Source: Olivibacter oleidegradans (GTDB lineage Bacteria; Bacteroidota; Bacteroidia; Sphingobacteriales; Sphingobacteriaceae). Taken from it: a DNA stretch of 64,000 nt. Shown one piece after another: positions 33,857 to 42,153 of this stretch (position 1 is its first letter; every line of letters starts with the position of its first letter). The notes under the pieces are model-generated. The model was not told where the DNA came from and did not search any database. It saw nothing but the letters and a program-made list of their open reading frames with translations. The position numbers and the translations under genes are program-made. Where the stretch lies: assembly GCF_042432805.1 (NCBI RefSeq), contig NZ_JBHLWO010000002.1, positions 372,001 to 436,000 on the forward strand, given 5' to 3'.

Positions 33857-35885
33857 ATCGGTCTTTTTTGTATTCTTATTTCTGTTATCCCATCTGGCCA
33901 CTTTTTGCCAAACGGAAAATACCGATCTTATCGAACAGCTTGTTGAATCCATGGCCGATGATCTCACAGAAGATTATGATTATATGGAGCTTACAGAGAG
34001 ATGGAACTACTATTTGAAACATCCGATCGATCTTAATAAAACAAGCAACGAGGAATTAAGCGAACTTCGTTTTTTGTCACCCTTGCAGGTAGCTGCTATT
34101 ATCAACCATCGTAAACTAGCGGGGCCTTATCTGACGGTATATGAACTGCAAGCGGTGGACGGGCTGGATGTGGAGACGGTACGGCTCCTGCTACCTTTTG
34201 TTCGGGTAGAGCCGTCGTCGAATTGGAATATGCCGGCAAAAGAGTTTCTAAGTAGCGGAAGACATGATTTGATGTTTCGATATGGACGCATCCTAGAGAA
34301 GCAAAACGGCTATGCCATAAAGGATCTAAACAGGTCGAGATATCTGGGTAGTGCCGATCGTTTATTTGGCCGATATCGTTACACGGTTCCGCAAAAACTT
34401 CAACTATCGTTAAACATGAAAAAGGACGCAGGTGAACAGTTCTTTAACGGGGCACAGCGCCTTGGCTTTGACTTTTATTCGGGAAGCCTTTATCTACAGA
34501 ACGTCAAACGATGGAAGCATGTTGTTATTGGCGACTATTCTCTACAGTTTGGACAAGGACTTGCTTTATGGACAGGGGTTAGTTTCGGAAAGGGGGCACT
34601 GGTTCAACATGTGGCGCGACAAGGCATCGGTTTACGTCCCTATACATCAGCTAACGAGTTTTCTTTTTTTCGCGGGATCTCAGCCACCTATTCAGTAAAA
34701 AAGTGGAGCATTACGCCTTTTATATCTTATAAAAGATTGAGCGCTACCTTCGTGGATAGTCTTGCCGGTAAAGCTAATTATAGCGCTATTATTGAAAACG
34801 GCTTACATAGAACACCTAACGAGGTATCGAACAGGCACAATTTAAAGCAGTTGCTATTTGGTACCAATGTTCAGTATCAACGAAATTCACTTACTATTGG
34901 TGGCAATGTGTTTTATACCAAGCTGTCAGGTATAATAAGACCTCGGACACTTTTATACAATCAATATGCATTTGCCGGAAACGATTTATCAAATGCCAGT
35001 ATATACTACCATACCTATATTCATAATATGTACCTCTTTGGAGAAGTAGCGCATAGTTTTGGTAGCGGTTTAGCGTATACAAATGGTATTATCTCGTCCT
35101 TATCACACGACTTGTCCTTGGTTTTGCAGTACAGAGATTACCAAAAGAATTATCATGCATTCTATAACCAAGGATTATCGGAAGGGAGCCGTGCAGTAAA
35201 TGAAAAAGGATTCTATACCGGACTTATCTTTCAACCCAATAAGAAAGTACTATGGGTGGCTTATGCAGATGCTTTTAAATTTCCTTGGATAAGGTACCGA
35301 GTAGACGCACCATCGGATGGTCAGGATCTGTTTACACAATTGACTCTTACTCCCAATAAAAAGCTAAGATATCTGCTTCGTTACCGTTTTCGGAATAAAG
35401 CTGAAAATGGCGATTCGATACACCCCACTGCCGCGCTAGACCGGGTTCAGCGACAACAAATTAGGGCTGAAGCACAGTATCAGGTTAGCTCGACCATCGT
35501 TTTCCGTAACCGGTTTGAATACGGGTTTTATAAAAAAGCCGCACATGCCGAAAAAGGCTACCTGGTTTATCAGGATGTGATTTATAAGCCTCAAGGTATG
35601 TTTTCAGGTAATGCCCGTGTCGCTTTATTTAAAACAGATGGTTACAATTCGCGCATATACGCCTTTGAGAATGATGTTTTATATGCATCATCGTTTCCAT
35701 TCTACAGCAATAAAGGGATACGTTATTATCTCAATCTGCGCTGTCGAATCAGGAGGGGTATGGATTTTTGGTGCCGTTATGCGGCTAGCCACTATCCGAC
35801 GCTCCAAGAGCTGGGTTCGGGCTTGGATAAGATTGAAGGCAATCGCAAATCAGAAATCAAAATGCAGCTACGCTTTCAATTTTAA
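33846..35885 (+). CDS. Outer-membrane protein with ComEA-like helix-hairpin-helix domain and beta barrel
   Basis: I use the ATG at 33846; a TTG two codons earlier is possible. The 679-residue protein has a signal peptide (LLSHLATFCQ) and a double helix-hairpin-helix region at about residues 60-120 (IDLNKTSNEELSELRFLSPLQ, IINHRKLAGPYLTVYELQAVDGLDVETV). The HhH region has the same plan as the DNA-binding domain of ComEA. The remaining 500 residues are an aromatic-rich barrel ending in RFQF. Known family: HhH-domain proteins of Bacteroidota. The next gene, comEC, starts 6 bases later, which suggests that the protein binds DNA at the outer membrane for uptake. This role is inference. Confidence 0.8.
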   Translation: MLSKSVFFVFLFLLSHLATFCQTENTDLIEQLVESMADDLTEDYDYMELTERWNYYLKHPIDLNKTSNEELSELRFLSPLQVAAIINHRKLAGPYLTVYELQAVDGLDVETVRLLLPFVRVEPSSNWNMPAKEFLSSGRHDLMFRYGRILEKQNGYAIKDLNRSRYLGSADRLFGRYRYTVPQKLQLSLNMKKDAGEQFFNGAQRLGFDFYSGSLYLQNVKRWKHVVIGDYSLQFGQGLALWTGVSFGKGALVQHVARQGIGLRPYTSANEFSFFRGISATYSVKKWSITPFISYKRLSATFVDSLAGKANYSAIIENGLHRTPNEVSNRHNLKQLLFGTNVQYQRNSLTIGGNVFYTKLSGIIRPRTLLYNQYAFAGNDLSNASIYYHTYIHNMYLFGEVAHSFGSGLAYTNGIISSLSHDLSLVLQYRDYQKNYHAFYNQGLSEGSRAVNEKGFYTGLIFQPNKKVLWVAYADAFKFPWIRYRVDAPSDGQDLFTQLTLTPNKKLRYLLRYRFRNKAENGDSIHPTAALDRVQRQQIRAEAQYQVSSTIVFRNRFEYGFYKKAAHAEKGYLVYQDVIYKPQGMFSGNARVALFKTDGYNSRIYAFENDVLYASSFPFYSNKGIRYYLNLRCRIRRGMDFWCRYAASHYPTLQELGSGLDKIEGNRKSEIKMQLRFQF

Positions 35886-35891
35886 ACTGAG

Positions 35892-38000
35892 ATGTCTAGA
35901 TTCATCAATTACCATACACAGGCGCCATTCGTATCTTTTTTGCTTGCCCTCATCCTCGGAATTGGAATAACCTATTTCATACCCCTGTCAATTCTTACGT
36001 ATCGGTTCATACTAATTGCTTGTCTATTGTTAATTGCCTGTTTTTTTGGTCTTGCCATTGGAACAAAGTGGAAGGTGCGATATTTATATGGACCTGCTTT
36101 TATAATTTTTTTGACAATACTTATTTGCTTTGGAGTTTTGCTAAACTGGAAAAGCAACCCGGTTATCGACCATAGGCATTTCAGTCATTATCAGAGTAAT
36201 CATTTGCTTGGTTTTGTATCCGGTGAACCTAAGGTGAAAGGGGAAATTATAAGCACCGAAATGACAATCAATTATGTGAAGATAAAAGATGAATATAAGC
36301 CGGTAAGAGGGAAGCTTTTACTGAAAATTAAAACAAAGGAGAGAGACTTACTACTCCATTATGGTGATGAGCTTCGTATTCTTAGCAACTTTAAACGACT
36401 CAGGCAACCTTATAATCCCCATGAATTTGATTACGCAGTTTATATGTCTCATCGGGGAATTTGGCACGAAACGTTTCTTACTTCAGATGCGTTGAGCAAG
36501 ACCGGTCGTAAAACGGGAAACCCGTTAATCGGTTACGCGCTCGAAACCAGAAAAAAAATGGTCGAGAAGTTTAATCGGTATTTTAAGAGTAAGGAGTCTG
36601 CGGCACTTCTCGCTACGCTAGTTTTAGGGTACCGTGCTTCCTTGGAGAAGGAACTGATAAAGGTCTTCTCCGCTACCGGCACAATACACATATTGGCCGT
36701 TTCCGGTATGCATGTTGGAATTGTCTTCGCTTTGTTTGCTTTTTGTTTACAATGGATGAATAAAGGCGGATGGTTGCGATATATACGTCTTCTTTTATTA
36801 TTACTCTTTATATGGGCTTACGCATTACTAACAGGTTTTGCGCCATCTGTTCTCCGAGCGGCATTTATGATCAGTATCTTCATTATTGGCAATACGCTGA
36901 GACGTGCCGGTAATGGATATAACAACCTAGCCGCCTCTGCCTTTTTCTTATTATTGTACAACCCGGGATTTCTGAGAGATGTAGGTTTCCAATTGTCTTA
37001 TTTGGCGGTTCTTGGCATCATTTGGTTGATGCCTCTTTTATCAGAGCTAGTAAGGTTTAAATATGAACTAGCGAATAAAGGCTGGTCATATGTATCGATG
37101 TCTTGCGCAGCACAATTAGCGAATTTCCCACTGGTGCTCTATTATTTTCATCTCTTTCCTGTTTATTTTTTGCCGGCAAACTTGTTTATCACCTTGCCGG
37201 TTAGCCTCCTTATTTACGCTGGTTTCTTATTATTAATGCTGCCGCTAAACAAATTCACCTATGGTATGGCTGATATATTAGAGCAATTCGTTCTTTTTGT
37301 TAACCGGGTATTGGTTCGTATAGAACAATGGCCTTTAGCTACCGTGAAGTCGATTTGGTTAACAAGCTATGAATACCTGATGCTTTACCTGGTTATGATA
37401 ACGCTGGTACTAGCTTTTCAATTTTCCCGGAAGCAGTTGTTTTATGTATCAGTTATAAGTATTCTTGTTTTAGGACTGATTGTCAATCAGCAATTATGGT
37501 CTAAGCATAACAGTAACCGACTCATCATCTTCAATGTCAATGATCAAATGGCTATAGGGCTTATAAATGGTGCAAAACCAATTCTTTACAGCAATGCCGA
37601 TTCGATACAACAAGCGTTTATCCAATATTCCGTAATACCGGCACTTGAAGCTTATTCATCGATTCAATATTTATCCTTTATCAAAGAACCAGTGAAGTTC
37701 CATCTTAACGATATTTCCATCACGAACAATCATCTTCAATTTATGGAGAAACAGTTGCTGATTTTAGACGGTCGAAAGAACCATCCAATCGCTACCGCAC
37801 CTGACTGGTTGTTGATACGAAACAATCCGAAAAGACCGTTAGACAGCTTGTTGGGCACCTTGAAAAAAAGCACGCTTCTTATACTAGATGGGTCTAATAG
37901 TCGGCATACGATTGATAGGTGGCGGGCAGATGCAGAGCGATTGAATATCGAATTCTACTGTCTAAAGGATAATTTTGCTTATGTTTGGGGCGCTAAATAG
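35892..38000 (+). CDS. comEC: ComEC/Rec2-family DNA uptake channel
   Basis: The 702-residue membrane protein has an N-terminal membrane segment set, the DUF4131/OB-like periplasmic part (KVKGEIISTEMTINYVKIKDEYKPVRGKLLLKIKTKERD), and the competence domain with GTIHILAVSGMHVGIVFALF and GFAPSVLRAAFM, both classic ComEC motifs. About ten transmembrane helices follow. The C-terminal 200 residues do not show the HxHxDH metal motif of the nuclease domain found in many ComEC proteins; Bacteroidota forms often lack it. ComEC carries single-stranded DNA across the inner membrane. It sits between an HhH barrel gene and recQ with very small gaps. Confidence 0.9.
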   Translation: MSRFINYHTQAPFVSFLLALILGIGITYFIPLSILTYRFILIACLLLIACFFGLAIGTKWKVRYLYGPAFIIFLTILICFGVLLNWKSNPVIDHRHFSHYQSNHLLGFVSGEPKVKGEIISTEMTINYVKIKDEYKPVRGKLLLKIKTKERDLLLHYGDELRILSNFKRLRQPYNPHEFDYAVYMSHRGIWHETFLTSDALSKTGRKTGNPLIGYALETRKKMVEKFNRYFKSKESAALLATLVLGYRASLEKELIKVFSATGTIHILAVSGMHVGIVFALFAFCLQWMNKGGWLRYIRLLLLLLFIWAYALLTGFAPSVLRAAFMISIFIIGNTLRRAGNGYNNLAASAFFLLLYNPGFLRDVGFQLSYLAVLGIIWLMPLLSELVRFKYELANKGWSYVSMSCAAQLANFPLVLYYFHLFPVYFLPANLFITLPVSLLIYAGFLLLMLPLNKFTYGMADILEQFVLFVNRVLVRIEQWPLATVKSIWLTSYEYLMLYLVMITLVLAFQFSRKQLFYVSVISILVLGLIVNQQLWSKHNSNRLIIFNVNDQMAIGLINGAKPILYSNADSIQQAFIQYSVIPALEAYSSIQYLSFIKEPVKFHLNDISITNNHLQFMEKQLLILDGRKNHPIATAPDWLLIRNNPKRPLDSLLGTLKKSTLLILDGSNSRHTIDRWRADAERLNIEFYCLKDNFAYVWGAK

Positions 38001-38010
38001 CTTAAACGCT

Positions 38011-39912
38011 ATGTCTATACACGAAATTCTAGAACGGTATTGGGGTTATTCGCGTTTTAGACCTCTTCAGGAAGAGGTTATAAACCATGTTTTGGCTGGC
38101 CATGATGCCTTAGCGTTGATGCCTACAGGCGGAGGTAAGTCGCTCTGCTTTCAAGTTCCTGCACTGGCAATGAAAGGGATTTGCATTGTTGTAACTCCTT
38201 TGATAGCCTTAATGAAAGATCAAGTCGAGAATTTAAAAGCAAGAAACATAAAAGCGGTAGCAATATTTGCGGGTATGACCAAACGTGAAGTAGATATTGC
38301 ATTGGACAACTGCGTGTATGGAGATATAAAATTTTTATACCTGTCGCCTGAACGCCTAATGAACGAGCTCGTGAAAGAACGGCTACGGTATATGCCTGTC
38401 AATTTATTCGCCATTGATGAGGCTCATTGTATTTCACAATGGGGATATGATTTTAGACCCCCTTACCTTCATTTATCTGAACTACGTGAGCTACATCCAC
38501 AGGTGCCGTTTTTAGCATTAACGGCTACTGCCACACCTAAAGTAGTAAATGACATCCAGGAGAAACTTAAATTTAGAAAAACGACCGACCAAGCCGTATT
38601 CGTCAAAAGTTTCTCACGGGAAAATTTGGCCTATATGGTGATTGCTGAAAACCATAAGACCGGCCGCTTAGTCAAAATCATAAAAAAAATAAAAGGAAGT
38701 GGTATCGTTTATGTCCGAAACAGAAGGGAAACGCAGGAAATTACCCGTTTCCTGTTGATGGAAAACATAAAAGCCGATTTTTATCACGCCGGGTTGTCGA
38801 CCCCGGAACGATCGAAAAAGCAAGAGGCATGGAAACAAAACCAGACACAGGTAATTGTAGCAACCAATGCTTTTGGTATGGGTATTGACAAACCTGATGT
38901 CCGTTTCGTAATCCATATGGATATTCCGGATACATTGGAAGCTTATTTTCAGGAGGCTGGGCGAGCAGGACGGGATGGAAAGAAAGCCTACGCGGTGTTG
39001 TTGTATAATGAAGAAGACAAGGAGCGACTAATAAGAAATTTTGAGTTAAGCTTTCCCACAACCAAGGAAATCACCCAAATTTATTATCACTTGGGAAATT
39101 ATTTTCAATTGGCGTATGGTGCGGGACAATATCTGTGCTTTGATTTTGATATAGGCACTTTTTGCAAAAGGTACCAGTTAGAACCTTTAAAAGTAATTAG
39201 TGCGCTGAAGTTTTTGGAACGCGATGAATGGCTCGCAGTAACAGAAAATGTATACTTACCTTCCCGGTTTCGCTTCGAAGTGGGATCGCAAGATCTATAC
39301 AGTTTTCAAGTAGCCCATGCCAACCTGGATGGATTTATCAAAGTCATGTTACGTGCTTATGGCGGGGCCTTTGATTATTATGTTTCATTCCGTGAGGCGG
39401 ACTTAGCCCGTAAAGGGGGACTCTCACTCCATGAGACGCTTAACCATTTAAAGCAGCTGGAACAGTATCAGATTATCAGTTATTTATCGCAGACAGATAA
39501 ACCACAGATCCAGTTCTTGCAACCAAGAAGCGATTCACAGCATTTACATATTGACAAAAAGCACATTGATGAACGAAAGAAAATAGGCGAGGAGCAATTG
39601 CAGTCTGTACTCAACTTTTTACAGCTTGATGCTTGCCGATCACAACAACTGTTAGCTTATTTCGGAGAGAAAAACGTGGAGCTTTGTGGGATATGCGATT
39701 ATTGCCTGAAGAGGCAGAAGAAAGCAAAGGAAGAAGAAATAGAAGACCTAATCGTTGCCGAGATCATAGACCTGCTATCAACTAATCATTTGACCTTAGA
39801 TGCTTTGGTCGATGGATTGAAAACGGGAGATGAAAGCGATCGAATCACCTGTATCCGTAATTTAGTTGATGGCGGAAAAATAAAATTTAACAGCGGTAAG
39901 TATTATCTCTAA
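38011..39912 (+). CDS. recQ: RecQ-family ATP-dependent DNA helicase
   Basis: The 633-residue protein starts at 38011 (MSIHEILERYWGYSRFRPLQ). It has a Walker A in MPTGGGKSLCF (40-44), DEAH (136-139, in IDEAHCISQWGYDFR), TATATP and the RecQ GRAGRDG motif (EAGRAGRDGKKAY). A zinc-binding region near 560-580 reads ELCGICDYC, and part of an RQC/winged-helix domain follows; the C-terminus lacks a clear HRDC domain. RecQ unwinds 3'-5' and works in recombination and repair. It begins 10 bases after comEC, so the two are probably co-transcribed, which suits processing of incoming DNA. Upstream in-frame starts lie inside comEC. Confidence 0.93.
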   Translation: MSIHEILERYWGYSRFRPLQEEVINHVLAGHDALALMPTGGGKSLCFQVPALAMKGICIVVTPLIALMKDQVENLKARNIKAVAIFAGMTKREVDIALDNCVYGDIKFLYLSPERLMNELVKERLRYMPVNLFAIDEAHCISQWGYDFRPPYLHLSELRELHPQVPFLALTATATPKVVNDIQEKLKFRKTTDQAVFVKSFSRENLAYMVIAENHKTGRLVKIIKKIKGSGIVYVRNRRETQEITRFLLMENIKADFYHAGLSTPERSKKQEAWKQNQTQVIVATNAFGMGIDKPDVRFVIHMDIPDTLEAYFQEAGRAGRDGKKAYAVLLYNEEDKERLIRNFELSFPTTKEITQIYYHLGNYFQLAYGAGQYLCFDFDIGTFCKRYQLEPLKVISALKFLERDEWLAVTENVYLPSRFRFEVGSQDLYSFQVAHANLDGFIKVMLRAYGGAFDYYVSFREADLARKGGLSLHETLNHLKQLEQYQIISYLSQTDKPQIQFLQPRSDSQHLHIDKKHIDERKKIGEEQLQSVLNFLQLDACRSQQLLAYFGEKNVELCGICDYCLKRQKKAKEEEIEDLIVAEIIDLLSTNHLTLDALVDGLKTGDESDRITCIRNLVDGGKIKFNSGKYYL

Positions 39913-40008
39913 TGGAATGAATAAAGAGTACAGTCCCCTTTACACAGAAACACACTGTTACAAAATAAGTGTGAAATAATCACATTAGCATACAATTGAC
40001 CGAGTTTG

Positions 40009-40039
40009 TTTGCTTAATTGAATGTTGTTTATATATTTG
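40009..40039 (+). promoter_or_regulatory. Promoter of the first ECF sigma factor gene
   Basis: TTTG at 40009-40012 and TATATTTG at 40032-40039, exactly 19 bases apart, match the Bacteroidota promoter form. Transcription would start near 40046, which rules out the in-frame ATG at 39996 and supports translation from 40062. Confidence 0.75.
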
Positions 40040-40061
40040 TGCTAACCACTTTATAAACGAT

Positions 40062-40649
40062 ATGGAATACTGCGACTCTACGGATGCTGAATTACTAACG
40101 AAAATAAAGGAAAATGACCACCGAGCATTCAAAGAGATTTATAAGAGATATTGGAAAGTGTGTTTTTTACAATTATTCAAAAAATCAAGCAGTAAAGAGT
40201 TAGCAGAGGAATTAATCCAAAATATTTTCATATCCCTGTGGGAGCGCAGGCAAATAGTTGAAATAAACAATTTATCTGCTTACTTGATGTCGGCTGTTCG
40301 ATTCAGCTTCATTAATTATCTAAAAAACGTTTTGCAATTTGATCAATATGCGGAATACAAAAAGACGCATAGTGAGATCGGTGCGAATAGCTTGGAAGAG
40401 CAGTTAGCGGTTCGGGAGCTTTCTATCTCGATAGAAAAAGGAATTAATATGCTGCCTCGTAAAACCCGGGAAGTGTTTGTGCTAAGTCGCCTGGAATATA
40501 ACTCGGTGAAGGAGATCGCACAGAAATTAAAAATTTCCGAAAAGGCAGTAGAATACCATATTACCCAATCGTTAAAAGCCATGCGCCTAGCCCTGAAGGA
40601 TTATATGATTATTATAACTTTTATTGTTTCTGCTTTATTTTGCTGCTAG
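40062..40649 (+). CDS. ECF RNA polymerase sigma factor (FecI/RpoE-like), locus 1
   Basis: The 195-residue protein has sigma region 2 (HRAFKEIYKRYWKVCFLQLFKK, ISLWERRQIVEINNLSAYLM) and region 4 (LPRKTREVFVLSRLEYNSVKEIAQKLKISEKAVEYHITQSLKAMR). The start at 40062 is set by the promoter 23 bases upstream. The extra C-terminal end (IIITFIVSALFCC) is hydrophobic and may touch the membrane or the anti-sigma factor. Next come FecR, SusC and SusD, the standard trans-envelope signalling set in which SusC passes a signal through FecR to release this sigma factor. The 315-base gap before FecR holds a phrase repeat. Confidence 0.92.
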   Translation: MEYCDSTDAELLTKIKENDHRAFKEIYKRYWKVCFLQLFKKSSSKELAEELIQNIFISLWERRQIVEINNLSAYLMSAVRFSFINYLKNVLQFDQYAEYKKTHSEIGANSLEEQLAVRELSISIEKGINMLPRKTREVFVLSRLEYNSVKEIAQKLKISEKAVEYHITQSLKAMRLALKDYMIIITFIVSALFCC

Positions 40650-40768
40650 AACGACTTCCGGAAATCGTCTATCAGCTTTTATTGCATATCCCTGGCTTTG
40701 CAACAAGCTTGCTCAGATCCTTACCACAAGATTATACTGGCTAATTATCACATTGGCTAATTCGTTAA

Positions 40769-40866
40769 GTAGTCAAATAGTTGAGTAGGGAAATAGTTGC
40801 TCTACAATTCACCACTAAACGACTCAACCAGTCAACGTTTCAACAACTCAACCACACCACGTCTCA
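40769..40866. repeat. Phrase repeat of GTTGAGT words with inverted ACTCAAC copies
   Basis: Between the sigma and anti-sigma genes, words such as TAGTTGAGTAG and AATAGTTG on the left half (40769-40800) are mirrored on the right half by CGACTCAACC, CAACAACTCAACC and GTCTCAACC (40819-40869). The sequence can fold into a long imperfect hairpin, and it shares words with the repeat at 24142. Confidence 0.7.
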
Positions 40867-40965
40867 ACCAAATAAAAAAAAATTAAAAAAATTTAGGGGT
40901 ATGGCTTAGTTGTATTACTATAGATATGTAAAGCCTTTATAAGGCCTATACTAACCAGCATCATT

Positions 40966-41988
40966 ATGAGCCGTAAAGCCTTTCAAAGTTTATTGGAGCG
41001 CTATTTAAAAGGTAACTGCACACAGGAGGAGCAGGAAACCGTTCGTCGTTGGTATGATTTGTTAGATAGCGATGTCGATTTAAATTTAAGCGAAGTCGAA
41101 TTTGCAGAACTGGAAGATCGGCTATGGGATAAGATTAACAAGGAAACGCAGCCAAGGGAGGACAAAAAAAAAGGTCGATCGACGGTGATTAGGCCATTCG
41201 GTAGATTTTATATATCAACAGCCGCAGCCGCGGTGCTGTTAATTGTAGGTTCGGTTTGGGTTTACAATCGATTAAAGTGCAATCCCGTTGAACCGGACTT
41301 TGTGAGTAAAAAGGAAAGCTTCATTACGAAAGTTATAAATCCGAATGATGAACCATTGGAAGTTTCCTTGCCGGATTCAACGCGGATTAAGCTTTTCAAA
41401 GGAGCGCAGCTAACATATGCTACTCGTTTTAATAAACGAGAAGTTTCATTAGTCGGTGACGCACTATTTAATGTGAAGGGAGACCCCGCTAATCCTTTTC
41501 AGGTATTTCATGAAGAAATGATTACCAGGGTATTAGGTACTTGTTTTAAAATCCAGTCGGGCAAGGGAGCGGGTAAAGACGAAGTAATTGTGTACACCGG
41601 TAAGGTACAAGTAATACGAAGTGCTAAAAATAATTTGGTACGACGAATAATAGAGACACCGAAGACCTTGAATTTAACGATGAATCAACGAGCGATATTG
41701 GACGAGCAAAAAGGAAGCTTTAGTGAAACGTTGGTAGAAAGGCCCATTCCTGTTGAGACGAAAAGAACGCTACTTGATGAGGTCGTATTTAAAGAAATCA
41801 GTTTAGCAGACTTAGCCAATAAATTAAGTGATGTTTATCATATCGATATCCGTGTAAGACCAGCTGTCAGGAAGATTACATTTCGAGGAGATTTGAGTGG
41901 TATGGAGTTGTTTGATCAGCTAAATCTCGTTTGCAATGTTACAGAAACCAATTACCATATAATCGGTAAAACAATTGAAATCCAATAA
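40966..41988 (+). CDS. FecR-family anti-sigma factor, locus 1
   Basis: The 340-residue protein has an N-terminal cytoplasmic part that binds the sigma factor (LLERYLKGNCTQEEQETVRRWYDLL). One transmembrane helix follows (ISTAAAAVLLIVGSVWVY, about 85-102), then a periplasmic FecR domain (LPDSTRIKLFKGAQLTYATRF and VSLVGDALFNVKGDPANPF) and a C-terminal DUF4974/STN-like domain (FKEISLADLANKLSDVYHIDI). It holds the ECF sigma factor inactive until the SusC receptor of the next gene signals ligand. Spacing to SusC is 165 bases and includes a hairpin. Confidence 0.92.
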   Translation: MSRKAFQSLLERYLKGNCTQEEQETVRRWYDLLDSDVDLNLSEVEFAELEDRLWDKINKETQPREDKKKGRSTVIRPFGRFYISTAAAAVLLIVGSVWVYNRLKCNPVEPDFVSKKESFITKVINPNDEPLEVSLPDSTRIKLFKGAQLTYATRFNKREVSLVGDALFNVKGDPANPFQVFHEEMITRVLGTCFKIQSGKGAGKDEVIVYTGKVQVIRSAKNNLVRRIIETPKTLNLTMNQRAILDEQKGSFSETLVERPIPVETKRTLLDEVVFKEISLADLANKLSDVYHIDIRVRPAVRKITFRGDLSGMELFDQLNLVCNVTETNYHIIGKTIEIQ

Positions 41989-42056
41989 ATCCAATCAATA
42001 AAACGAAAACCAAACATGAATCGCTTATGAACACAACGTAGACTAAACCAAACAAA

Positions 42057-42084
42057 GACCGGCAATATGGGGGTATTGCCGGTC
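42057..42084 (+). promoter_or_regulatory. Perfect hairpin in the leader of SusC, locus 1
   Basis: An 11-bp perfect stem (GACCGGCAATA, 42057-42067, with its complement at 42074-42084) closes a 6-base loop. There is no T run, so it is not a plain terminator. It may protect the mRNA end, separate FecR from SusC expression, or bind a regulator. Confidence 0.65.
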
Positions 42085-42153
42085 GGAGATTAAATCATGA
42101 TTCAGGGTCGGTGCTTAAAACCGGCCCTTCACAAACCAAAATTTTTCGAATTT

